Shown: positions 13,865 to 20,951 of the stretch, piece after piece
Position numbering within the stretch: position 1 is the first letter of the stretch
How the letters are laid out: the number at the start of each line of letters is the position of its first letter
Source: CAYMCJ01 sp964388985
Lineage (GTDB): Bacteria; Patescibacteriota; Patescibacteriia; Patescibacteriales; CAYMCJ01
Direction: 5' to 3'
Assembly: GCA_964388985.1 (NCBI GenBank)
Contig: CAYMCJ010000013.1
Location: 1-22,933, forward strand
DNA: 22,933 nt
Notes under the pieces: model-generated
What the model saw: only the letters and a program-made list of their open reading frames with translations
Databases searched by the model: none
Told to the model about the DNA's origin: nothing
Translations under genes and position numbers: made by a program

Positions 13865-15250
13865 TTATTTTATATTAACTTTATAAACCAAGTTGTCACC
13901 TTTTTTAAAAGCCAATTGATAATTATTAATTATATAATTATCAACCGCATTGTCTTGGCTGTATCCAAATTTTTCCACTATTTTAAAATTGTAAACCGCG
14001 CAAGCCGGTTTATGTTCAGTCAACAAATTTTTTGCTTCTAAAAATTGCTCCGGAGTCTGATGGTTGGTTATTAAAAAAGAATAAGGGATAACATTCAACT
14101 TTCTAGCTTCAAAATAAAGGCCGGGAATAAACGGCCCGGCATACAAATCCTCTTTGCCCGGACAATTATCCTTCACGTAAGACAAAACCTCATTATCTTT
14201 TATTGAGGAAAACGGCGGGCAGGTAATTAACACGAATACCAGCGAGGGTAAAATAATCAAAAAGATAGCTATGCTCACGCCAAAATATAAAACCCGCCTA
14301 AAATAATGGTTAAGGCCGTGCATTCTTCCAAACATTAATGGAAAAATAGCATATAAAGGAAAAATTATTAAATATATATGATAATAATCCGGTCGGGGCA
14401 AAGCGCTAACCAATAAGACGAGCTGGAGTAAAAATAAAAACCAAATTTCTTTAGACTTATTTTTTCTAAACCACCAAATCGCCAAAAATAAAATAACCAA
14501 ATACAGTAAAAATAAATAAACTGAGACTTTGTTTACCTCCGTATAATTAAATAAAGGAAATTCAATTAAGCTTTTGTAAAGCAATCGCGCCGGCCATTTA
14601 ATAAAAAGCAATGCAACCAAAGGTAAGGCCGAAAATAAATAATAAAAACACAGTTTTAGCCAAATATATTTTTTTTCCTTAATAAATAAAATAAATAAAT
14701 ATAATAAAGCCGCTAACAGTAAAACAACCCCCCTTTGCTGTAAAAATATAACCGCTAAACCGCTAAAAAAACCGCTAATTACTATATGCTTAACCGGATA
14801 ACCAAATAAACTTTTTATAAAAAAATAAACCGCCCAGACAACAAAAAAAAGATTGAAAACATTGTGATTGACAATCGGCCAAGAAAATGAAGAAAAAATG
14901 AAAATAAACGGCGGTAAATAAACCCAATCATTATCAACTATATGCCGGCTAATTTTATATATGCCAACCGAAGTTAAAAAAATTGTAATAATAGCCAAAA
15001 ATTTAGCTACCAAATAATAAACTCCAAAAATTTTCCAGATAAAAAAAACCGCATAAAAACTTCCCGGGGGGATAAACTCAAAAAAATCAAAATATAATTC
15101 ACGATTATTTATTAAATTCCAAGCGCCCTCCAGGACTACGCCCTCATCGCTATTTAAAGTATGATTGCAATGAAAAAAAACCGTTATAATAAATAAGGCC
15201 AACCACCAAAAATTGGCTGTTTTAAACATCTTTCTTTTTAATAATTTCAT
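13865..15250 (-). CDS. Polytopic GT-C-like glycosyltransferase (PMT/ArnT-type membrane protein)
   Basis: The 461-residue protein has about ten or eleven membrane helices and one soluble C-terminal tail of roughly 110 residues. In the first external loop, NSDEGVVLEGAWNLINNRELYFDFFEFIPPGSFY (D35, E36) matches the acidic catalytic-loop pattern of GT-C enzymes such as PMT and ArnT, where an acidic residue near DE is followed by Gly, Tyr, Asp and Pro-Pro. These enzymes transfer sugar from a polyprenyl-phosphate donor on the outer membrane face. The neighbouring GT2 gene would supply such a donor. The start overlaps the previous gene's stop by 4 nt (ATGA), so translation is coupled. Codons are strongly A+T-rich. 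Acceptor unknown. Confidence 0.72.
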   Translation of the reverse strand: MKLLKRKMFKTANFWWLALFIITVFFHCNHTLNSDEGVVLEGAWNLINNRELYFDFFEFIPPGSFYAVFFIWKIFGVYYLVAKFLAIITIFLTSVGIYKISRHIVDNDWVYLPPFIFIFSSFSWPIVNHNVFNLFFVVWAVYFFIKSLFGYPVKHIVISGFFSGLAVIFLQQRGVVLLLAALLYLFILFIKEKKYIWLKLCFYYLFSALPLVALLFIKWPARLLYKSLIEFPLFNYTEVNKVSVYLFLLYLVILFLAIWWFRKNKSKEIWFLFLLQLVLLVSALPRPDYYHIYLIIFPLYAIFPLMFGRMHGLNHYFRRVLYFGVSIAIFLIILPSLVFVLITCPPFSSIKDNEVLSYVKDNCPGKEDLYAGPFIPGLYFEARKLNVIPYSFLITNHQTPEQFLEAKNLLTEHKPACAVYNFKIVEKFGYSQDNAVDNYIINNYQLAFKKGDNLVYKVNIK

Positions 15251-16869
15251 AAACTCTTTAAATAAATAAGGCTCACCTTATCACTATAAATTGCCTGCCA
15301 ATAATTTGAATTATTCAAATATTCTTTAAAATCATTATTTTGATTATTTAATTTTTCTTCATCCACTCCGAAAAAAAATTTTTCGAACCATCTAACTTTT
15401 TGCTTTTGTCCACCCTCATTAATAAGAACCAGACGAATATCATATTGGTTTAATTTTTTTTCAATTTTTTCTTTATCAAAAAATTCATAATATTCTTCCA
15501 TAATTGTATGGCCGACAAATTCATGTTGCGGGAAACGACCATCAATAAATAGCTTCCTTTCGGGCAAGACCCAAATTAAATATCCTCCCCAACCGTAATA
15601 ATTAAAAATATTTAAATCACCATATCCCGAATTTTCTCTTAAAAAATCCACGGCTTGGCAAGGATAAAAGCCGCAAAACGAATCAAAGGGTGTGGTAGTA
15701 AATTTAGTCGCGGATAATTTTAAAAAACTCAAGGCCATGACGGCTATGGCAAAATACAAAAAGCATATTTTTTTAACTACGGAGCTTCTTAAAACAGAAT
15801 TTTTAGGCAACCCTAAAAAATAAGTATACATACTGACAACAAAAGGATAAGAAACAACAAACATCAGCGGAAAATGCCGCCTTGATTTAAAAGCCAAAAA
15901 AACAAAAAATACGGAAATTAACATTGACCACAAATTTATTTTAAAAGAATTATTTTCCTTTTTTATTGAGAAAAAAATCGCCAGTAAAACCGCGGTGGCC
16001 ACTATCGCCAGATATATCAATTGCCAATAATTAAATGGGAAATAATGCTGCCCCAGCCATTCCTGGATATGAGACATATAATAGGTGTTCTTATACCCGC
16101 TTAAAAAAGAATAAAGCTTAAATTTATAAGGAGTAAGGAAGGTTAGCAAAACGCTGGCTAACGAAAAAAATAAAAATATTAAAATGTAGCGATATGTAAA
16201 AACATTATTAAAGTCTAGGCCGTTTAATTTAAATTCATTTAATATCTTCTCGGCCAATTTTACTCCCAGCCAAAAAAATAAAATAAAAATTCCAATTAAA
16301 AAACCGGCGTGAACACAGGCCCAAAAATAGAAAAGAGGCCAAAGCCAAAACAATATTTTATAATCTTTATTTTTATTATAATGATGCAAAACAAAAAATA
16401 AAATCACTATATTTAATAAAGTAATTTCCTGCATCCTTGCCCCCAAGTGCGGAGCCATGGCAATTATACCAAGGGTTTGAAAAAAAATAGCAATCACTGT
16501 TCCCGAAAAACCTTTAATAAAATTTTTAAATACAAAAACATTCAAAAAAAATAAAACCGCTATAATTATTAAAACAAAAAATATATTAACGGCTAAATAG
16601 CCAAAATTATTATATAAAAAAAAGACAAAAGCATCCATAAGCCATTCATGGTCCACCCAGGTCTTCCCTTCCATAATATAATTATGGTAATTAATGCTTG
16701 GAACCTGCCTTCCCTTAATGATATCTTCTCCTGTTTTTAAATGCCAGCCAAAATCAGGATCAAGATAACCATAAGAATTATTAAGCAAAAAAGAGAAAAT
16801 AAAAATATAAAATAATACCCAGATAACTATTAAAAAAACAGTCTTATTTTTAGCTTTATTCATTTTCAT
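15247..16869 (-). CDS. Large polytopic membrane protein with DPDFGWHLKTG motif, GT-C-like
   Basis: The 540-residue protein has about eleven membrane helices. After the first helix, LDPDFGWHLKTGEDI (D37, D39, W42, H43) and KTWVDHEWLMD (69-79) match a widespread family of bacterial membrane proteins whose first loop carries a DPDxWWHL-type motif; these are generally placed with GT-C-type glycosyltransferases. The soluble end has YYGWGGYLIWVLPERKLFIDGR near 420-441, also typical. It is the first gene of a three-gene minus-strand operon with a GT-C and a GT2 gene (4-nt overlap, then 2-nt gap). MKMNK gives two possible starts (16869 or 16863). It probably acts in assembly or attachment of surface glycan, but direct function is not proven by sequence. 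Confidence 0.68.
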   Translation of the reverse strand: MKMNKAKNKTVFLIVIWVLFYIFIFSFLLNNSYGYLDPDFGWHLKTGEDIIKGRQVPSINYHNYIMEGKTWVDHEWLMDAFVFFLYNNFGYLAVNIFFVLIIIAVLFFLNVFVFKNFIKGFSGTVIAIFFQTLGIIAMAPHLGARMQEITLLNIVILFFVLHHYNKNKDYKILFWLWPLFYFWACVHAGFLIGIFILFFWLGVKLAEKILNEFKLNGLDFNNVFTYRYILIFLFFSLASVLLTFLTPYKFKLYSFLSGYKNTYYMSHIQEWLGQHYFPFNYWQLIYLAIVATAVLLAIFFSIKKENNSFKINLWSMLISVFFVFLAFKSRRHFPLMFVVSYPFVVSMYTYFLGLPKNSVLRSSVVKKICFLYFAIAVMALSFLKLSATKFTTTPFDSFCGFYPCQAVDFLRENSGYGDLNIFNYYGWGGYLIWVLPERKLFIDGRFPQHEFVGHTIMEEYYEFFDKEKIEKKLNQYDIRLVLINEGGQKQKVRWFEKFFFGVDEEKLNNQNNDFKEYLNNSNYWQAIYSDKVSLIYLKSL

Positions 16870-16922
16870 ATAAATCGGCTACTATTAATCCTTTGTAATA
16901 ATTTTATCACAGTTTATTTTGT

Positions 16923-16951
16923 TTGTCCTGATTTTTAAAATATGCTAAAAT
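16923..16951 (+). promoter_or_regulatory. Promoter of the seven-gene pilin array
   Basis: TTGTCC (16923-16928) and TGC-TAAAAT (-10 at 16946-16951) are spaced by 17 nt, giving a near-consensus extended promoter. The start would be near 16958, leaving a leader of about 165 nt before ATG 17124. The leader has a modest hairpin, AAACAG-GCC against GGC-...-TGTTT (about 16973-17010), and no gene. No other promoter of similar quality is seen between the pilin genes. Confidence 0.7.
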
Positions 16952-17111
16952 ATAAAATAATAATATGTGGAAAAACAGGCCTAGCCCAAACGGCGACCTT
17001 TGTTTATGCTTTTACGCTATTTTCCCGATAAAATAAACATTATAAACTAATACTAGCACAATGATAACGAGTTAAATTCATTATATCTTCGCTACATTCG
17101 TGTTATTAGAA

Positions 17112-17120
17112 AGGGGGTGG
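17112..17120 (+). promoter_or_regulatory. Shine-Dalgarno site choosing ATG 17124
   Basis: AGGGGGTGG differs by one base from AGGAGGTGG and ends 3 nt before ATG 17124. An upstream in-frame GTG (17100) has no ribosome site and would place charged residues before the signal peptide, so ATG 17124 is preferred. Confidence 0.8.
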
Positions 17121-17123
17121 AAC

Positions 17124-17513
17124 ATGAAACAAACATTAATAAAGAATTTAGTATGTCTGGCAATGATGGTATTAATTATTGCTCCTGTTTTTATCTTTAA
17201 CGCCCTGCCGGCGCAAGCGGAAGTAAACCTCGGCACTGATTACGCCAGTAATATTGGGCTGGGCAACCGAGACCCGAGAGATATAGCCTCTTCAATAATA
17301 AAAGTGGTCCTCGGCTTTTTAGCGATAGTGGCGGTGGTTATTATTCTTTTGGGCGGATTTAAATGGATGACAGCCGGCGGAAACGAAGAAAAAGTTTCTG
17401 AGGCCAGAAAATTAATAGTTGCCGGCATCATTGGCTTAATAATAATACTGGCTGCCTGGGGTATTGCCAATTTTGTGCTTTCCAGTCTGCTTAATGCCAC
17501 CAACTCCGCTTAA
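17124..17513 (+). CDS. T4SS_pilin/VirB2-like protein, array copy 1
   Basis: The 129-residue precursor has a signal peptide (basic start, hydrophobic 8-25, likely cleavage after AQA at 32). A short polar stretch and two membrane helices follow: IIKVVLGFLAIVAVVIILLGG (about 53-73) and LIVAGIIGLIIILAAWGIANF. They are joined by KWMTAGGNEEKVSEARK, the hallmark loop of this family. VirB2/TrbC-type pilins polymerise into conjugative pili or secretion channels after signal cleavage; in Patescibacteria the family is abundant but its structures are not settled. This is the best-expressed-looking copy: it has the array promoter and the only Shine-Dalgarno sequence among the seven. Confidence 0.85.
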   Translation: MKQTLIKNLVCLAMMVLIIAPVFIFNALPAQAEVNLGTDYASNIGLGNRDPRDIASSIIKVVLGFLAIVAVVIILLGGFKWMTAGGNEEKVSEARKLIVAGIIGLIIILAAWGIANFVLSSLLNATNSA

Positions 17514-17514
17514 A

Positions 17515-17540
17515 TATTCTTAAAACCGGTTTTAAGAATA
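17515..17540. repeat. 26-bp perfect palindrome after pilin copy 1
   Basis: Bases 17515-17527 (TATTCTTAAAACC) are exactly mirrored by 17528-17540 (GGTTTTAAGAATA). It starts 1 nt after the stop codon. No T-run follows, so it could be a protein-binding site, an RNA processing or stabilising stem, or a partial terminator. Confidence 0.8.
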
Positions 17541-17554
17541 ACTATTTTAAATAA

Positions 17555-17622
17555 GGTGAATTCCTTTTAAAGCAAAGGAATTTACCCCCCACCTTGCTTA
17601 AAGCAAGTAAGGTGAGGGGTAA
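17555..17622 (+). promoter_or_regulatory. Two overlapping, mutually exclusive hairpins in front of pilin copy 2
   Basis: Stem A pairs 17555-17567 (GGTGAATTCCTTT) with 17574-17586 over 13 bp with one G-U. Stem B pairs 17582-17599 with 17605-17622 over 18 bp with one mismatch and one G-U. The stems share 17582-17586, so full A and full B cannot coexist. AAGGTG occurs at both 17553-17558 and 17609-17614, so the CACCTT arm (17590-17595) has two possible partners. The AAGGTGAGGGG stretch (17609-17619), the only Shine-Dalgarno-like sequence before ATG 17628, is inside stem B. Confidence 0.6.
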
Positions 17623-17627
17623 ACTAT

Positions 17628-18026
17628 ATGAAATATTTTAATTTAAAAAAAATAATTTTATTATCAATTGTTTTTATTTTTATACTTTCATTCTTTTTTG
17701 TTTTGGGGCCACAAAAAATAGTGAGAGCAGATGATTATGGCTTGTCAAAAACCGCTGGCCAAGCAACGACTTTAAGTCAGGAAACTGATATTTCCGGCAG
17801 AATCGGCACTATTATCGGCGCCGGCCTTGGTTTTATAGGAATTTTGTTTTTCATCTTAATGATCTACGGCGGATTTTTATGGATGACGGCCAGAGGTAAC
17901 GAAGAACAGGTTAAAAAAGCCATAGAATTAATAACCCAAGCCTGCATAGGTTTGGCTATAGTAGCGGCCGCTTATTTAATTACGAAATTTATCGGGGAAG
18001 CAATCCTCGGCTCTTTTACCGGATAA
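17628..18026 (+). CDS. T4SS_pilin/VirB2-like protein, array copy 2
   Basis: The 132-residue precursor has a signal peptide (hydrophobic 9-27, cleavage likely after VRA at 34) and a 24-residue polar segment. Helix 1 is IIGAGLGFIGILFFILMIYGG, the loop is FLWMTARGNEEQVKKA, and helix 2 is ITQACIGLAIVAAAYLITKFI. It is unusual in a cysteine within helix 2. It is separated from copy 1 by 114 nt full of inverted repeats, the longest gap in the array, and its start is 5 nt past a strong hairpin. It may therefore be expressed at a different level from copy 1. The family assignment is clear; a pilus or channel role is inferred from the family. Confidence 0.83.
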   Translation: MKYFNLKKIILLSIVFIFILSFFFVLGPQKIVRADDYGLSKTAGQATTLSQETDISGRIGTIIGAGLGFIGILFFILMIYGGFLWMTARGNEEQVKKAIELITQACIGLAIVAAAYLITKFIGEAILGSFTG

Positions 18027-18054
18027 CTATTACCGCCTTTAATTTATTTTTATA

Positions 18055-18471
18055 ATGAATAAAATGGATAATAAAAAAATTATATCAATAGTTATTTTAT
18101 TTGTCTTTAGTGTCTTTTTGTTATTATCCGTTATTAGCCCCGCGATGGCGGCCGGAGAGCTTCCCGGGCTGAAAAAAACCGGAGAGGCAATCGGTTACCA
18201 CGATTCAAAAACGTCGTCAACGGGAAAGTATATTGGTAAAATTATTCAATCTGTCCTGGCGTTTATTGGAATAATATTTATGATAATTATATTAATGGGC
18301 GCATTTGACATCCAGGGAGCCGGCGGGAATGAAGAAACAGTCAAAAAGGGCAAAGATAAAATAAAAAACGGGGCAATCGGCCTGGCAATTGTTTTTAGCG
18401 CTTATATAGTTTCTTATATTTTTTTAAACTGGCTGGCTGGCGCGGATCTAAAAATATTTATAGTAAACTAG
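18055..18471 (+). CDS. T4SS_pilin/VirB2-like protein, array copy 3 with altered loop
   Basis: The 138-residue precursor has a signal peptide cleaved probably after AMA (about residue 32), a polar segment containing YHDSKTSSTGKY, and two helices (SVLAFIGIIFMIIILMGA and GAIGLAIVFSAYIVSYIFL). The family loop, normally GGxxWMTAxGxEE, is here GAFDIQGAGGNEETVKKGKDK. The Trp-Met pair is lost while GGNEE is kept. A distinct interface or position in the assembled structure is possible. It starts 28 nt after copy 2 with no Shine-Dalgarno sequence and may depend on ribosomes arriving from upstream. Confidence 0.8.
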   Translation: MNKMDNKKIISIVILFVFSVFLLLSVISPAMAAGELPGLKKTGEAIGYHDSKTSSTGKYIGKIIQSVLAFIGIIFMIIILMGAFDIQGAGGNEETVKKGKDKIKNGAIGLAIVFSAYIVSYIFLNWLAGADLKIFIVN

Positions 18472-18480
18472 TAATTTAAA

Positions 18481-18909
18481 ATGGAAAAAATATATAAAAA
18501 TAAACATAATATAATAATAGCCATACTATTTTTTATTATTTTATTTAATATAAATTTAGCTTATGCTAAAATTAGTGATTGGGATACTAAATTATTCAAA
18601 AGCGGGGAAAAAACAGGATTATATGAAGTCGCGGATGTTGAACTTAAAGGCGGAGGTACTGTTTTAGCAAAATATTTTGGGATACTCTTAGCTTGGACAG
18701 CTTTTTTAGGAATTGTATTCGTAATACATCTTACTTTGGCCGGCTATGAATGGATGACCGCTCAGGGGGATGTGGAAAAAATTAAACATGCCCAAAAAAG
18801 AATAAGAAACGTCTTAATTGGCTCAATAATTCTTATCGCTTTATATTTGATAGCTTATTATTTTATTAATTTATTATCAGGCACAACCGGCTATGATATA
18901 AGCCAGTAA
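18481..18909 (+). CDS. T4SS_pilin/VirB2-like protein, array copy 4
   Basis: At 142 residues this copy has a longer polar domain (about 30-60, ISDWDTKLFKSGEKTGLYEVADVELKGGG) after a signal peptide ending in AYA. Helix 1 is LLAWTAFLGIVFVIHLTLAG, containing a His that is rare in the set. The loop EWMTAQGDVEKIKHAQKR keeps WMTA but has D-V instead of E-E. Helix 2 is VLIGSIILIALYLIAYYFI. It starts 9 nt after copy 3 without a Shine-Dalgarno sequence. Confidence 0.8.
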   Translation: MEKIYKNKHNIIIAILFFIILFNINLAYAKISDWDTKLFKSGEKTGLYEVADVELKGGGTVLAKYFGILLAWTAFLGIVFVIHLTLAGYEWMTAQGDVEKIKHAQKRIRNVLIGSIILIALYLIAYYFINLLSGTTGYDISQ

Positions 18910-18939
18910 AATATTCCCTAATTAGTTAATTATCCTAAT

Positions 18940-19353
18940 ATGAAAAACCATATAAAATTAATAAAAAATATTTCAATAATAATTTTTTTATTAGCAATAA
19001 TTATTAATATAAATATTGTAAATATTGTTCAGGCGTCTGTTTTGCAATATATGGAAGACGCGGGAAGCGCCGCCTCGTATAAAACATCAGGCGAGGAGTT
19101 AGAACCTACTTACCTGGTGGGGAATATTATAAAAACCATTATTTCTCTTTTGGGGATATTTTTTATTGGCTTGACAATCTACGGCGGTTTCTTATGGATG
19201 AACGCGCGAGGTGATGCGGAGCAGGTTAAAAAAGCGCAAAATATCATCAGGGACGCTTTAATAGGAATAGTTATCGTTATTGCGGCCTATGCTATCGCCT
19301 ATTTTGTCCTGTTTTATATTGCTAAAAATTATATAACAAACCCGGGGCTGTAA
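18940..19353 (+). CDS. T4SS_pilin/VirB2-like protein, array copy 5
   Basis: The 137-residue precursor has a long Ile-rich signal segment (about 11-29) probably cleaved after VQA, then a polar segment YMEDAGSAASYKTSGEELEPTY. Helix 1 is IIKTIISLLGIFFIGLTIYGG, the loop is FLWMNARGDAEQVKKAQ, and helix 2 is ALIGIVIVIAAYAIAYFVL. The loop has N for the usual T after WM. It follows copy 4 by 30 nt and no Shine-Dalgarno sequence is seen. Confidence 0.82.
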   Translation: MKNHIKLIKNISIIIFLLAIIININIVNIVQASVLQYMEDAGSAASYKTSGEELEPTYLVGNIIKTIISLLGIFFIGLTIYGGFLWMNARGDAEQVKKAQNIIRDALIGIVIVIAAYAIAYFVLFYIAKNYITNPGL

Positions 19354-19355
19354 TT

Positions 19356-19745
19356 ATGTTAAAACTATTTAAACAAATTTTAATATTATCTTGTCTCATC
19401 GGCCTCTTGGTCCTGCCTTATTTTGTTTTTGCCGCGGACAATATGGGCGAGGTATTAAAAAAAGTCGGGAAATATGGCGGCTACAACCCAAGCACAACTC
19501 AATATTCGCTCTCTCAAATAGCCGGCACGGCCATATATGCTTTTCTGTCTATTTTGGGAATAATTTTTATAACCTTAATGATTTACGGCGGCTATACCTG
19601 GATGACGGCCAGTGGAGACGAGGAGAAACTTAGAAAAGCCCAGCAGACCATAAAAACAGCCATTATCGGCTTAATAATAGTGGTTGGGGCTTATGCTATC
19701 TGGAATTTTATTCTCTATAAAGCAATCTACGGGACAGGCTCATAA
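19356..19745 (+). CDS. T4SS_pilin/VirB2-like protein, array copy 6
   Basis: The 129-residue precursor has a signal peptide likely cleaved after VFA (about residue 26), and a polar segment with KKVGKYGGYNPSTTQYS. Helix 1 is IAGTAIYAFLSILGIIFITLMIYGG, the loop is YTWMTASGDEEKLRKAQQT, and helix 2 is AIIGLIIVVGAYAIWNFILY. Its ATG is only 2 nt after the copy 5 stop, the tightest junction in the array, so translation is probably coupled. Confidence 0.83.
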   Translation: MLKLFKQILILSCLIGLLVLPYFVFAADNMGEVLKKVGKYGGYNPSTTQYSLSQIAGTAIYAFLSILGIIFITLMIYGGYTWMTASGDEEKLRKAQQTIKTAIIGLIIVVGAYAIWNFILYKAIYGTGS

Positions 19746-19763
19746 ATTAAATATTACTAAAAT

Positions 19764-20201
19764 ATGCTTAAAAAAAATAAAATAATAAAATACCTGATAA
19801 TATTTTTTATATTTTTTCTAAGTATTAGTACTGTTCAGGCCGCCTTTAACCCTTTGGAAGACTCTTCGGAAATGAAAAAACAAACAAAGGCATTGGCTGA
19901 GCAGGCTCAATTTAATACTTCAACCGGAGAAGGAGAGGGTCTGGGCTTAATAATGGCCACGGTTATAAAGGCTTTTCTTGGACTTTTAGGTATTATTTTT
20001 ATTGTCTTGATAATCACGGCCGGATATAAATGGATGACTGCCGGCGGAAATGAGGAAAAGGTAAAAGAAGCCCAGGAAATGATAAAAAAAGCCGTTATCG
20101 GCTTAATTATTATTGTGGCGGCCTATGCCATCACTTATTTTGTCTTTAATGCCCTGCCCTGGGGAGGAACCAACACTGGCCAGGGAGGAAGCCCTCTTTA
20201 A
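19764..20201 (+). CDS. T4SS_pilin/VirB2-like protein, array copy 7
   Basis: The 145-residue precursor has a signal peptide probably cleaved after VQA (about residue 26) and the longest polar N-terminal region of the set (about 27-62, rich in Glu, Gln and Gly). Helix 1 is VIKAFLGLLGIIFIVLIITAG, followed by the most canonical loop, KWMTAGGNEEKVKEAQEM, helix 2 AVIGLIIIVAAYAITYFVF and a Gly-rich tail GGTNTGQGGSPL. It closes the array 49 nt before a bidirectional terminator. Confidence 0.84.
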   Translation: MLKKNKIIKYLIIFFIFFLSISTVQAAFNPLEDSSEMKKQTKALAEQAQFNTSTGEGEGLGLIMATVIKAFLGLLGIIFIVLIITAGYKWMTAGGNEEKVKEAQEMIKKAVIGLIIIVAAYAITYFVFNALPWGGTNTGQGGSPL

Positions 20202-20249
20202 CTATTAATTTGTTTGCTATTATTATATACACAACAAATATAAAATATA

Positions 20250-20281
20250 AAAAACGCTTTTAAATTTCAAAAGCGCTTTTT
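20250..20281. terminator. Bidirectional intrinsic terminator between the pilin array and the lipoprotein
   Basis: CGCTTTT (20255-20261) pairs with AAAAGCG (20269-20275) around AAATTTC, extended by A-run and T-run arms. On the plus strand it ends in CTTTTT. On the minus strand the A-run before the stem (20250-20254) becomes the T-run. It lies 49 nt after the array and 27 nt beyond the lipoprotein stop, so it can serve both convergent units. Confidence 0.85.
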
Positions 20282-20302
20282 GGTTACTAAAAATGATAGG
20301 AA

Positions 20303-20773
20303 TCATTGGTCGTAATATGTATACCAATGACAGGGGGTGTTCATAAAATTGTTAATCTGCGCCCCCACCCTAAAATTCCACCGGCCAATCTCCATGCTGC
20401 CGTCGTATGATATAGCAGTATACACGCCCGGTATTAAATAATCAACAACTTGCTGACCGGGAGCCAAAAAGTACGACTTTCTCTCTGGCCCAATTATCAC
20501 TGTGTTAACGTGCCTCCAGCGACTCAAATTGGCAACGATCCCTTTAAAACCTTGGGGGATGCCGTTTTGGCTACCGGTCATTTGAGACTGGGATCGTAAT
20601 TTTTCAAAAGCCAGCTTATCTTCCAACTGCCTGGTGACTTGAGAAGAGTCGGCCAGCCAATACCAGTCTCCGCTTTGGTATTGCTTTTCACTTCCATAAA
20701 AAGCCCCGCAACCCGACAGCAACATTGCCATTCCTGCTATTACACTCACCAAAATAATATTCCTTGTTTTCAT
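20303..20773 (-). CDS. Secreted lipoprotein of unknown function
   Basis: The 156-residue precursor starts MKTRNIILVSVIAGMAMLLSGCG, with a canonical LSGC lipobox (C22). The mature part is rich in Tyr, Trp, Gln and Arg. WYWLADSS, GIVANLSRWRHVNTVIIGPERKSYFLAPGQQV and VYTAISYDGS suggest a small beta-rich domain; I recognise no family. ATG 20773 is chosen because AAGGAGG (20782-20788) lies 8 nt upstream and the signal peptide begins there, although the frame is open to 20878. The promoter at 20919-20947 is near consensus, so strong expression is likely. Part of its coding region is about 48% G+C (bases 20341-20400), clearly above the A+T-rich neighbours, which hints at separate ancestry. Confidence 0.75.
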   Translation of the reverse strand: MKTRNIILVSVIAGMAMLLSGCGAFYGSEKQYQSGDWYWLADSSQVTRQLEDKLAFEKLRSQSQMTGSQNGIPQGFKGIVANLSRWRHVNTVIIGPERKSYFLAPGQQVVDYLIPGVYTAISYDGSMEIGRWNFRVGAQINNFMNTPCHWYTYYDQ

Positions 20774-20781
20774 CTCAAATC

Positions 20782-20788
20782 CCTCCTT
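20782..20788 (-). promoter_or_regulatory. Shine-Dalgarno site of the lipoprotein
   Basis: Read on the minus strand it is AAGGAGG, 8 nt before ATG 20773. It decides the start against the upstream in-frame ATG at 20878. Confidence 0.9.
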
Positions 20789-20918
20789 AATGTTTTTAGA
20801 GTAGCTTGAACACTTCCATAAGCATCTCGGCTCCTCTTGTTTTTCTTTATATAATAGGCCAAAATGCTTTAAAAGCATCTTGTTTCTTGCCTTTTGTTTG
20901 CAAAGGACACATCATTAC

Positions 20919-20947
20919 TTTATAGCATAAATTTTTAATATTGTCAA
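20919..20947 (-). promoter_or_regulatory. Consensus promoter of the lipoprotein gene
   Basis: On the minus strand TTGACA (20942-20947) is followed after 17 nt by TATAAA (20919-20924) with TGC directly before it. It predicts a start near 20912 and a leader of about 140 nt. It is the best promoter match in the window. Confidence 0.85.
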
Positions 20948-20951
20948 TCTT

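Noticed and set aside
17100..17123. GTG start for pilin copy 1
   Set aside because: The ribosome site AGGGGGTGG lies inside this extension and points to ATG 17124.
20774..20878. Extended N-terminus of the lipoprotein from ATG 20878
   Set aside because: It would put 35 residues before a canonical lipoprotein signal, while AAGGAGG is placed correctly for ATG 20773.
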